Shown here piece after piece: positions 51,366 through 58,648 of a stretch of 64,000 nucleotides of DNA. The notes under the pieces are model-generated. The model ran no database searches. It worked only from the letters and a program-made list of their open reading frames with translations, and was not told the DNA's origin. Positions within the stretch are counted from its first letter, which is position 1; each line of letters begins with the position of its first letter. Origin of the DNA: Shimia sp047124445 (lineage in GTDB: Bacteria > Pseudomonadota > Alphaproteobacteria > Rhodobacterales > Rhodobacteraceae); NCBI RefSeq assembly GCF_047124445.1, contig NZ_CP138921.1:868001-932000 (forward strand). The letters are read 5' to 3'. A program made the position numbers and the translations under genes.

Positions 51366-51923
51366 TCATCGCATAACGTTCGCTTTCGGGGAGCGGCTTT
51401 CGCGAAATCTCCGCCCAGGCGCGAAACGCCCGCGTTTCATTTCGGTGACAAATGTGGCGTTCGGCCAGCTCAAATATGATTGCGCTTCCGCAAAGGCGTG
51501 TTCGCCGCACTCCAGAAGGGTGGTCAGGCTTTCAAGGTTTCGCATACCCTCGGACACGCCACGCTGGAAGGCCGCTAATGCTTCAACGTCAAACACCTGA
51601 TTTGTGTCAGGCAGAGAGGCCGAAACGGTCAGGGACTTGAGGTTGCCAAATGCAAACCAATCGGAACTGTCTTCGCAAAACCGATCACTCGCCAATCGGG
51701 CAGAGTCGATGGAGTGCGACCAGTCTTCTTGCGCAACCTCACTCACCAGGCCCAGTTCAAAACCGTGATCGAAGGACAGCCCGACTTGTGTGTCCAAATC
51801 GCAATCTGCGAGGGCCGTCAACAATCCGAAGTCCGGCCTTTTGCGAAAGGTAATATCGCTCACTGATTTTGTAATACAATCAATGACCTCTTGGCCATCT
51901 TTGAAGGGGGCATGATCCATCAT
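51366..51923 (-). CDS. Unknown protein of the defence operon (185 aa)
   Basis: Not recognised. A 185-residue acidic protein, strand-rich at the N-terminus (DITFRKRPDFGLLTALADCD) and helical later (VEALAAFQRGVSEGMRNLES), with a basic C-terminal tail (RGRFAPGRRFRESRSPK). It starts inside the stop of the 67-residue gene (ATGA). No signal peptide or membrane segment is seen. It may be a regulator, sensor or adaptor for the system; that is inference from position only. Confidence 0.65.
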   Translation of the reverse strand: MMDHAPFKDGQEVIDCITKSVSDITFRKRPDFGLLTALADCDLDTQVGLSFDHGFELGLVSEVAQEDWSHSIDSARLASDRFCEDSSDWFAFGNLKSLTVSASLPDTNQVFDVEALAAFQRGVSEGMRNLESLTTLLECGEHAFAEAQSYLSWPNATFVTEMKRGRFAPGRRFRESRSPKANVMR

Positions 51924-52123
51924 TCAACGCCCCATTCTTCGCGCAGGCTCTGTATCGTTGCGTCAGATCGCTTTTTGCGACCATCCGGTTTTTCAAGAAC
52001 GACGCTGCCCTCCGGTAGGCCAAAGACTTCTTCAATTTTGGCTGTGATGCTTGCGACAGAAGCGTCGGAGCGCGCAATCCGAAAACGGGTTGGGTCTTCG
52101 CTGCGGTTTACTTGGTTCGTCAT
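51920..52123 (-). CDS. Unknown small protein of the defence operon (67 aa)
   Basis: Not recognised. A 67-residue protein with a helix (VASITAKIEEVFGLP), a short strand and loop (SVVLEKPDGRKKRSD) and a C-terminal helix (ATIQSLREEWG). AAGGAAAAA lies eight bases before the ATG, and the downstream gene overlaps it by four bases, both of which support a real gene. It is the first gene after the WYL regulator. A small DNA-binding or partner protein is possible. Confidence 0.65.
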   Translation of the reverse strand: MTNQVNRSEDPTRFRIARSDASVASITAKIEEVFGLPEGSVVLEKPDGRKKRSDATIQSLREEWGVE

Positions 52124-52175
52124 CGTGGTTTTTCCTTGGAGTGGTCGTGTGGACGCTGGTTTGACACAGGGGGCG

Positions 52176-52190
52176 TGACAAAACCTGTCA
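52176..52190. promoter_or_regulatory. TGACA/TGTCA inverted repeat between the WYL gene and the rest of the operon
   Basis: TGACA, five bases, TGTCA, starting just after the WYL stop (52195 on the minus strand), with another TGACA at 52162-52166. It could be an operator or a small hairpin governing the downstream genes separately from the WYL gene. Confidence 0.35.
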
Positions 52191-52194
52191 TGGG

Positions 52195-53178
52195 TCAGGG
52201 CAAAATATCAAAGTCACTGCGTCGGTGGTGCTGAATCAGGTCCCGCAAGCCTTGGGGGGCCAGGACATTCACTGCATCCCCCCACTGGTACAGGTGCCAG
52301 CACATTTCCAGCCAGCCAGAGGCGTGAAACCGGACAATTAAACTGCCATCTTCTTGTGGCTCGAGTTGCTGGTTGGGGTGAAACCTGAAGCCTGACGCGG
52401 CTTTGGCTGCGTGCGGGGCAAAGTGCCAAATTGTTTCGCAATACTGGTTCGGGTCGTGATAGGCGGCGAAAGATCGTTCTGCATGTGCCTGCAAATCAAA
52501 GCCTGCGGGGGCTTCAAACCCAGAGTTGGTTAGTGTCGCGGACAGGATGCGATCAAGGCGAAAGTGGCGGATCTCTTGATTCCGGTCGCGTTGTTGCGCC
52601 ACAAGATAACTGCGAGGCCCCATTAGGACGCCCAATGGCTCAATGCGCCGTTCAACAGTTGGACTGTTCTCATAGCGTATCAGGATTTGAAACGGTCCAC
52701 GCAACGCGTCTGAGAGGGTTTCAAATAGCCCTGGAGGTGTCGGGACATTTGGTCCTGGCCTGGCCACCGCGCCGAGTGAGTACAGAACAGCTTCTACGTC
52801 GGCTTCCGCGCGCAAGGCTGCGCTGGTCTGAAGGGACGCCAAAAAGCGATCGCGCAGGCTGTGTAACGCTTGGACATGGGCGTGTCGCCCTGATGCCTTC
52901 GCTTCACGAATGGCCAAATCCATCGCTTCAAGGCCGGTTTCGTCTTTTAAATTAAGAGGATGTAGCTTGGATGCCGGCAACCGCCACCGTTTTCGGCTTT
53001 CAAAGTCCTCCAGGACTTCGACATCCTGAAAGCTGTCCTCGAGCGCATCGGTCATCCGTTGCGCGGTGCGATGGGAGCACTCAAAACGGATACAAATGTC
53101 CTGAAGAGATACGCCTTGTCGCTGAGCTGCGGCCATTTGCGCAAGGTGAACAAGCTGACGGGCTTTGGAAAAGGACAT
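52195..53178 (-). CDS. WYL-domain transcriptional regulator heading the defence operon
   Basis: A 327-residue protein with an N-terminal winged helix-turn-helix (about 5-65: LQDICIRFECSHRTAQRMTDAL). A central WYL domain follows: VERRIEPLGVLMGPRSYLVAQ, RHFRLDRI and the later FDLQAHAERSF block, with a WCX-type C-terminus. WYL regulators such as BrxR and CapW control defence operons and bind inverted repeats in front of their own gene. A 7-bp inverted repeat 41-68 bases upstream of this start fits that model. It reads in the same direction as the seven genes behind it. Confidence 0.9.
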   Translation of the reverse strand: MSFSKARQLVHLAQMAAAQRQGVSLQDICIRFECSHRTAQRMTDALEDSFQDVEVLEDFESRKRWRLPASKLHPLNLKDETGLEAMDLAIREAKASGRHAHVQALHSLRDRFLASLQTSAALRAEADVEAVLYSLGAVARPGPNVPTPPGLFETLSDALRGPFQILIRYENSPTVERRIEPLGVLMGPRSYLVAQQRDRNQEIRHFRLDRILSATLTNSGFEAPAGFDLQAHAERSFAAYHDPNQYCETIWHFAPHAAKAASGFRFHPNQQLEPQEDGSLIVRFHASGWLEMCWHLYQWGDAVNVLAPQGLRDLIQHHRRSDFDILP

Positions 53179-53212
53179 TGCTGATGTGCGGAACTCATTA
53201 AAGTGTTGCGGC

Positions 53213-53246
53213 CTTATACTTGAAGTTGAATCAAGCCGTCTTCAAG
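53213..53246 (-). promoter_or_regulatory. Candidate promoter and operator of the defence operon
   Basis: On the minus strand CTTGAAG (53246-53240) and CTTCAAG (53225-53219) form perfect inverted arms 21 bases apart centre to centre, two helical turns. TATAAG (53218-53213) follows at once and is a plausible -10 element about 35 bases before the WYL start. A well-spaced -35 element is not evident, which is common where an activator or repressor site overlaps. Confidence 0.55.
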
Positions 53247-53504
53247 CAAATAAAGCTGGTGGGGACGGGATGCGATGGTTTGTCTCAAAAAGCCTTGACC
53301 TGAGCGGTTAGGGGGCTTTGGGGTGCTCCGACAGTATTGCCCCTATACACCACGGTCCAAGGCGGAGTACTCTTTGTTGTGACGCTTGAATGGTGACCTT
53401 GGGTGTGGTGCTTAAGTTGTTGAAAATTAAGTAAATTGAAGCATTTCTTGTGTGCGGTTTTAAGTCGAAAAATTGAGTGATTGGAAGAAGGTAGAGACCT
53501 GAGT
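53247..53504. other. Divergent intergenic region, WYL gene / ppiC-like gene
   Basis: Together with the operator it makes about 325 bases without a gene. The part near the ppiC-like gene (53400-53470) is A/T-rich and may hold its promoter. I do not see a copy of the tRNA-Asn 3' end here or any integrase remnant. Confidence 0.6.
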
Positions 53505-54347
53505 ATGGCTTTTTTGAAAGAACCGTTTTTCCATTTTGTCGTCCTGGGCGTTGCCATATTTGTGTGGTTTTCCGTGCAGCAACCCGGGGAAATCGCAGAA
53601 CCTGATGCGGATGAAATTGTTGTCTCCGAGCAGGTGTTTGCAGCTTTGGCGTCGCGGTTTCAGGCGCAAATGCAGCGTGAGCCCACTTCGGACGAAGCTC
53701 AGGCGTTGATGGATCAATATGTGCGCAGTGAAGTTCTGGTACGGGAGGCGCGGGCGCTTGGTTTGGACAGCGGGGATGGGGTTGTGCGCAACCGGCTTGT
53801 TCAAAAAATGGCGTTCTTGATGACCTCGGCAGCGCAGTCGGCGGTGCCTGAGAACGCGGTTTTGCAACAGCATTTGACCGATCATGCCGCCAAATTTCAA
53901 ACACCAGCGATGGTGAGTTTTGAACAGATTGGCCTGAAATCTGGCACGCCTTCGGCCGAGATCGACGCCTTGCTGGTTGACTTGAATGCGGGTGAGGCAC
54001 CGCCAGAGGAGGGGCTGTCTTCCCTCCTGCAGCGCTCCATTTTAAATGCGGGTCTCAATCAGGTCGATGGCAGTTTTGGGCGCGGTGTTTTTGCGCAACT
54101 GGAAGCCTTGCCTGTTGGGCAGTGGGCAGGCCCTGTAACCTCCGGGTTCGGCCAGCATGTGGTTCGCATAATCGAATACACACCGCCGCAAACGCCGGAC
54201 CTGGTCGAGGTGCGTGACTTGGTTCTGGCAGATTGGCGCAGCGCGCTAGCCAATGATTTGCGTGAGGCGCAGGAGGCAGCTCTGATGGAGGCCTACAAGG
54301 TCTCGCGCCCCACTGCAGATACCTTGCAGAACTGGATTGGCCAATGA
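53505..54347 (+). CDS. Membrane-anchored PpiC/SurA-like peptidyl-prolyl isomerase
   Basis: A 280-residue protein with one N-terminal membrane segment (FHFVVLGVAIFVWFSVQ, residues 8-24) and a periplasmic part. The N-terminal chaperone-like helices (MDQYVRSEVLVREARALG) and a C-terminal parvulin-type block (DGSFGRGVFAQLEALPVGQW, then GPVTSGFGQHVVRI) fit the PpiC family. The ATG at 53505 is preferred to a TTG at 53481. The stop overlaps the HupE/UreJ-like gene (ATGA). Confidence 0.85.
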   Translation: MAFLKEPFFHFVVLGVAIFVWFSVQQPGEIAEPDADEIVVSEQVFAALASRFQAQMQREPTSDEAQALMDQYVRSEVLVREARALGLDSGDGVVRNRLVQKMAFLMTSAAQSAVPENAVLQQHLTDHAAKFQTPAMVSFEQIGLKSGTPSAEIDALLVDLNAGEAPPEEGLSSLLQRSILNAGLNQVDGSFGRGVFAQLEALPVGQWAGPVTSGFGQHVVRIIEYTPPQTPDLVEVRDLVLADWRSALANDLREAQEAALMEAYKVSRPTADTLQNWIGQ

Positions 54348-55354
54348 TCCGATTGCGGCATTTTCTGTTTCTGCTCAGCCTGTTGCTGACTGTTGGTCAG
54401 GGCGGAGCGCATGAGCTTGATCCCGGGTATCTGGACATCCGCGAAGTCGACGGTGGCGCTTATACACTATTCTGGCGCAAGCCAGATGTGCGCGGGCTGC
54501 CCATGGATATTGACGCAAAGCTGCCGCCAAGTTGTATGCCGAACCTTGGACCAGAGGTGGTGTCCGATGGGGCGGGGTGGCAAACCCAGTGGACTGCGCT
54601 GTGTCCGGCAGGACTACAAGGACAAGCGGTGAAGATTGCAGGGTTGGATCGTCAGAACACCGACGTCCTGGTGCGCTTTCAACCTTTGAACGGCATCTCA
54701 TCCACCACGCGGCTTACGGCAACTCAGACACAGTTTGTGATCCCGGAAGCCCAAACCAAACTGCAGGTTGGGTGGACCTATGCTGTGTTGGGCTTTGAAC
54801 ACATCCTGGAAGGGTGGGACCATCTGTTGTTTGTCTTTGCGCTGGTCCTGTTGATCCGTAGCAAGTCCCGTCTGATCGGCGCGATCACAGCGTTCACAGT
54901 GGCGCACAGCATCACATTGGCCCTTGCCGCGCTGGGGCATGTGTCCATTCCAGGCCCTCCGGTGGAGGCGATCATTGCTTTGTCTGTGGTGTTTCTGGCC
55001 ATAGAAATACTCAAACGCGACGACACACAATCGCGGCTGTCAGAGCGTGCCCCTTGGATGGTGGCCTTTGCATTTGGCCTTTTGCACGGTCTGGGTTTTG
55101 CTGGGGCTTTGCAAGATATCGGTCTGCCGGAGGTGGACATCGCCCTGGCGTTGCTGACCTTCAACCTTGGTGTTGAGGCCGGACAACTGGCCTTTGTGGG
55201 CGTTATCCTGGTCTCGGGCACATTGCTGAAACTGCTGTTGAAGACTGTGAACATGCTGTCTTACCAACTGGTTAGTCGCGCCAATCTGGTGGCAGGCTAT
55301 GCCATTGGCAGTGTTGCCACATTCTGGTTGGCGGAACGGATTTATGGGTTTTAG
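54344..55354 (+). CDS. HupE/UreJ-family membrane protein
   Basis: A 336-residue protein with a signal peptide (residues 1-22, ending GGAHE). An extracytoplasmic domain of about 120 residues follows, then a C-terminal membrane domain of six or seven segments with the family signature GFEHILEGWDHLLFV and FGLLHGLGFAGAL. HupE/UreJ proteins are linked to nickel transport, but this longer two-domain subgroup occurs without hydrogenase or urease genes and may carry another metal or have another role. It overlaps genes on both sides. Confidence 0.87.
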   Translation: MIRLRHFLFLLSLLLTVGQGGAHELDPGYLDIREVDGGAYTLFWRKPDVRGLPMDIDAKLPPSCMPNLGPEVVSDGAGWQTQWTALCPAGLQGQAVKIAGLDRQNTDVLVRFQPLNGISSTTRLTATQTQFVIPEAQTKLQVGWTYAVLGFEHILEGWDHLLFVFALVLLIRSKSRLIGAITAFTVAHSITLALAALGHVSIPGPPVEAIIALSVVFLAIEILKRDDTQSRLSERAPWMVAFAFGLLHGLGFAGALQDIGLPEVDIALALLTFNLGVEAGQLAFVGVILVSGTLLKLLLKTVNMLSYQLVSRANLVAGYAIGSVATFWLAERIYGF

Positions 55355-56393
55355 AGGGCGGGTTGTGCCGGGTTTTAGGCGCTCCGTAAGTGCGGCAGTT
55401 ATTGCGGCGTTCATGGCGACACCCGCCGTGCCGTGCGCCTTTCATGGCTATGAGCCCAAGCCAACGTTAGTGGAGCGTTTGATCAACGCTGACCAAGTCG
55501 TATTGGCGCGTCCCAGCGCAGCAACACCGTTCCGATTTGACGTCACAAAGCAAATGCGCGGGGATGCGTCAGTGGGGACGTTGCCGTTTCTGGTCGACAG
55601 CACCACACGCCGATTGATGCGGTTAAAACCTCAGGCAAATGTGCTTTTTGCCCGCGATGCAGATACCGAGGTCTGGCATCGCCTTGCCACTGTGGATGCG
55701 GACTTTGATCCGGTGATGCACGACATCTGGAGCGCGCTACCTGACTGGCAGGACAACCCGGCCATGCGGGCAACGTATTTTTCGAAGCTGCTACACCACC
55801 GTGACCGGCGGTTACGTGACCTTGCATTGAGAGAGCTTGACCTCGCGGCCTACGGCACGTTGCGCGCTCTGGACCTCGAGATCGACGCTAACGCGCTGAG
55901 GTCGCAACTTGATGTGATCACCGAGATGGACCTGCGCGCGATCCGTATTCTTTTGATGGGCTTTGCAGAACCTTCAGAAGACCTTTCTGCATTTCTCAAA
56001 GACCGGATCACAACGGGCGTGGCGCATGACAGCGACATGCTAGGCGCCTATGCGCTTAGCCTGATAGCGCTTGAAGGGCGGGGTGGCCTGCGCTGGTTGT
56101 CGGACACGCATCTTTCCAGCACGCATAACACCTACAACACTCACAGCGCGATGGTGCAGGCACTGGCCATGCACTTTCAAACCGGCGACTCCGCCTTGCG
56201 TGAAGAGATCGAGGAAATTTTGACGGCGCGGGTGCTGTTTGATCCGGACCTAGCGTATGTTGTGTCACTTCAGTTCTCTGCCATCGCTGCCAACGCGGGG
56301 CTGGAGGTTCCGGAGAGCGATCTGGATGAAGATCCCTCGCTGGAAGCCCTCAAGTCGATTGAGGTCAGCAAGTTGATTCCATTGCAGAATTAA
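55344..56393 (+). CDS. Exported protein of unknown function (349 aa)
   Basis: Not recognised. A signal peptide (FRRSVSAAVIAAFMATPAVPCAF) precedes a 320-residue domain: an N-terminal strand-rich part (DQVVLARPSAATPFRFDV, FLVDSTTRRLMRLKP) and a C-terminal helical repeat-like part (RDRRLRDLALRELDLA, DLRAIRILLMGFAEP). It starts at an ATG inside the end of the HupE/UreJ-like gene, so the three proteins are very likely made and work together at the cell envelope. The stop is one base before the tRNA-Ser on the other strand. Confidence 0.75.
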   Translation: MGFRGRVVPGFRRSVSAAVIAAFMATPAVPCAFHGYEPKPTLVERLINADQVVLARPSAATPFRFDVTKQMRGDASVGTLPFLVDSTTRRLMRLKPQANVLFARDADTEVWHRLATVDADFDPVMHDIWSALPDWQDNPAMRATYFSKLLHHRDRRLRDLALRELDLAAYGTLRALDLEIDANALRSQLDVITEMDLRAIRILLMGFAEPSEDLSAFLKDRITTGVAHDSDMLGAYALSLIALEGRGGLRWLSDTHLSSTHNTYNTHSAMVQALAMHFQTGDSALREEIEEILTARVLFDPDLAYVVSLQFSAIAANAGLEVPESDLDEDPSLEALKSIEVSKLIPLQN

Positions 56394-56394
56394 G

Positions 56395-56484
56395 TGGCGG
56401 AGAGACAGGGATTCGAACCCTGGGTCCCCGTGAAGGGACAACGGTTTTCGAGACCGCCCCGTTCGACCACTCCGGCACCTCTCC
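56395..56484 (-). tRNA. tRNA-Ser (anticodon CGA)
   Basis: A type II tRNA of 90 bases with encoded CCA: acceptor GGAGAGG with TCTCTCC, D arm with GTGGTCGAACGG, anticodon loop CTCGAAA (CGA), a long variable arm (TGTCCCTTCACGGGGAC) and T-loop TTCGAAT. It reads UCG codons. Confidence 0.96.
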
Positions 56485-56590
56485 GTCCGATAGACCGTGG
56501 TCTTGGTGAGGGCGTCGTTTAATCGGGATTGTGATGTGGCGCAAGTGGGATTTGCATTGTTTTGTGCAACAAATGATTTAGCTTAGCCCC

Positions 56591-57460
56591 ATGCAAAAGA
56601 CTTCTGCCCGCTTGGCCCCGATTGATGTTCTGAAAAACCAGCTGCTCTTGTTGATCCTGTCGGCTTTGACCTGCCTGTTTGCGCTGGTCTCGCTGGCGCA
56701 GGCGGCCGATCGCGCTAATGTCGAAGCTTTTTTGAAAGTCACCGGCTTTGATGTCGCGATTGACTCGATTGCCTTGTCGGCAACCAGTGCGCCAGACCTG
56801 TTGGGCATGAACCAGGGTGACTTTGGCGCGCAGTGGACCACTGTCGCGGAAGATGTGTTTGACACCGAACTGATGCAGAACCGGGCGCTGGATATTCTCG
56901 AAGCCACGCTGGAGGACGATCTTTTGGCACATGCCGCGGCGTTCTATGCGTCGGATTTGGGGCAGCGTCTGGTCGAAGTGGAAAACAGTAGCCACATGGC
57001 AGACGATGAGGAAAAAGAGCTGGTTGGCAATGCAATGCTGGCGGATCTGGAAGCCAAAGACGATCCGCGTATCGACCTGTTCCGCCGCATGAGCGTGGCG
57101 ATTGATCCCAATGACATTGGTCCTCAAGCGATGACCGAAATTCAGGTGCGTTTCATTTTGGCAGCGTCGTACGCGGGTGTGATTGATCTTCGCACGGATG
57201 AGGACGGGCTGCGTGCGCTGCTGAATGAGAACGCCGAGGAGATGGCCGAGGCCATTGAAACCTCGTCACTGGCCAATGCCGCATACACCTATCGGGATTT
57301 CACTCTGGAAGAGCTGGTGGCATATACAGAGGCATTGGAGCATCCCGACATGATGACCGTTTATGAGTTGATGAACGCGGTGCACTTTGAGGTCATGTCC
57401 AACCGCTTTGAGGCTCTGGCCTTGCGCATGGGCGACATTCAGCCAGTTCAGGACCTCTAA
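56591..57460 (+). CDS. DUF2059 family exported protein
   Basis: A 289-residue protein with an N-terminal hydrophobic signal (about 18-39, ending LAQAAD) and a helical mature part. The C-terminal half (TYRDFTLEELVAYTEALEHP) carries the DUF2059 pattern, in which a short helix pair is followed by a stretch of alternating polar residues. The first half (FLKVTGFDVAIDSIALSA) repeats that plan weakly. No catalytic motif is seen. It stands alone in front of the rplU promoter. Confidence 0.8.
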   Translation: MQKTSARLAPIDVLKNQLLLLILSALTCLFALVSLAQAADRANVEAFLKVTGFDVAIDSIALSATSAPDLLGMNQGDFGAQWTTVAEDVFDTELMQNRALDILEATLEDDLLAHAAAFYASDLGQRLVEVENSSHMADDEEKELVGNAMLADLEAKDDPRIDLFRRMSVAIDPNDIGPQAMTEIQVRFILAASYAGVIDLRTDEDGLRALLNENAEEMAEAIETSSLANAAYTYRDFTLEELVAYTEALEHPDMMTVYELMNAVHFEVMSNRFEALALRMGDIQPVQDL

Positions 57461-57486
57461 GGCGTCCGACGCCCTTAAAAAACGGG

Positions 57487-57515
57487 TTGACTTAAAAGGT
57501 TTTCCACAGGATAAG
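57487..57515 (+). promoter_or_regulatory. Probable sigma-70 promoter of rplU-rpmA
   Basis: TTGACT (57487-57492), a 17-base spacer, then GATAAG (57510-57515), about 150 bases before rplU. The leader that follows holds a small hairpin (GCCCC, TAAAA, GGGGC; 57567-57581), which could take part in regulation. Confidence 0.6.
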
Positions 57516-57666
57516 CGCGCATCTGGCGTGAAGTGTGCACTTTGCGCCTGATTTTATTGTAACACAGCCCCTAAAAGGGGCGCGCTGTTTGAGGTGGCAT
57601 CTGCCAAAACGCCGGAGCTTACGGGCAAAGGGACCGAAGGACGCGACAAGATCGAAGGAATAGGAC

Positions 57667-58272
57667 ATGTTCGCAGTCCTGAAGACCGGCGGCAAACAGT
57701 ATAAAGTACAGGCAGGTGACGTCCTGCGTGTCGAAAAACTGGCTGCAGACGCTGGCGAAAAGATTCAATTCAACGAAGTGCTGATGCTTGGCGGTGACTC
57801 CACCGTGGTTGGCGCTCCTTTCGTTGAAGGCGCAGCCGTGCAGGCAGACGTGATCGACCAGATCAAAGGCGAAAAGCTGATCAAATTCGTGAAGCGTCGT
57901 CGTAAGCACAGCTCCAAGCGCACCGTGGGCCACCGTCAGAAACTGACTCTGGTTCGCATCACCGACATTCTGGCCTCCGGCGCAGACAAATCCGGCGTAA
58001 AAGCCGCGATCGGTTCTGGTTCCGTTTCTGCCCCTGCAGAAGCCGCACCAGCCAAGCCTGCGAAAGCTGCCAAGAAAGCCGAAGCACCTGCCGCAGACGC
58101 AGCTGCAGACGATCTGACCGCCATCAACGGTGTTGGTCCGGCCGCTGCCAAAAAGCTGGTAGAAGCGGGCATCTCCACCTATGCTGCTCTGGCAGCCGTG
58201 GACGCCGAGACTTTCGAAGGCACCAAAGTGAAGCCTGAGTGGGTTGAACAAGCCAAAGAACTGGCGAAGTAA
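57667..58272 (+). CDS. rplU: 50S ribosomal protein L21 with C-terminal helix-hairpin-helix extension
   Basis: Ribosomal protein of the large subunit. Residues 1-103 are standard L21 (MFAVLKTGGKQYKVQAGD, KFVKRRRKHSSKRTVGHRQK). A linker rich in Ala, Pro and Lys follows, then a helix-hairpin-helix domain from about 150 (DDLTAINGVGPAAAKKLVEAG, then STYAALAAVDAETFEG). The 201-residue length is about twice that of E. coli L21. rpmA follows after 22 bases. Confidence 0.97.
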   Translation: MFAVLKTGGKQYKVQAGDVLRVEKLAADAGEKIQFNEVLMLGGDSTVVGAPFVEGAAVQADVIDQIKGEKLIKFVKRRRKHSSKRTVGHRQKLTLVRITDILASGADKSGVKAAIGSGSVSAPAEAAPAKPAKAAKKAEAPAADAAADDLTAINGVGPAAAKKLVEAGISTYAALAAVDAETFEGTKVKPEWVEQAKELAK

Positions 58273-58294
58273 GAGACTATAGGAGACTAACGAT

Positions 58295-58564
58295 ATGGCA
58301 CATAAAAAAGCTGGTGGTAGTTCCCGTAACGGTCGCGACTCCGCAGGTCGCCGTCTTGGCGTGAAAAAATACGGTGGCGAGAACGTCATCCCAGGCAACA
58401 TCATCGTGCGTCAGCGCGGCACCAAGATGTGGCCGGGCGAAGGCGTTGGCATGGGCAAAGATCACACCATCTTTGCAACCGTCGACGGCAACGTGAAGTT
58501 CCACAAAGGCCTGAAAGGCCGCACCTTTATTTCGGTTCTCCCGGTGGCGGAGGCCGCTGAATAA
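58295..58564 (+). CDS. rpmA: 50S ribosomal protein L27
   Basis: An 89-residue ribosomal protein whose N-terminal tail reaches the peptidyl transferase centre. The start MAHKKAGGSSRNGRDSAGRR and the block GNIIVRQRGTKMWPGEGVGM are typical. It forms an operon with rplU and is followed by a strong terminator. Confidence 0.98.
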   Translation: MAHKKAGGSSRNGRDSAGRRLGVKKYGGENVIPGNIIVRQRGTKMWPGEGVGMGKDHTIFATVDGNVKFHKGLKGRTFISVLPVAEAAE

Positions 58565-58596
58565 GCCGAACCCGTAAAGGTTATGAGACATATAGG

Positions 58597-58631
58597 GGGC
58601 CGGCTGACAAAGCCGGCCCTTTTTCTTTTTT
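58597..58631 (+). terminator. Rho-independent terminator of rplU-rpmA
   Basis: GGGCCGGCT, loop GACAA, AGCCGGCCC followed by TTTTTCTTTTTT. Confidence 0.95.
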
Positions 58632-58648
58632 GAGTTTTGAGATCCGAA

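Noticed and set aside
51920..52123. Loose resemblance of the 67-aa defence protein to ubiquitin (AKI-helix, GLP turn, DG-SD-IQ spacing)
   Set aside because: The first beta hairpin is missing, there is no C-terminal GG, and no E1, E2 or JAB-type gene is in the operon. The match is probably chance.
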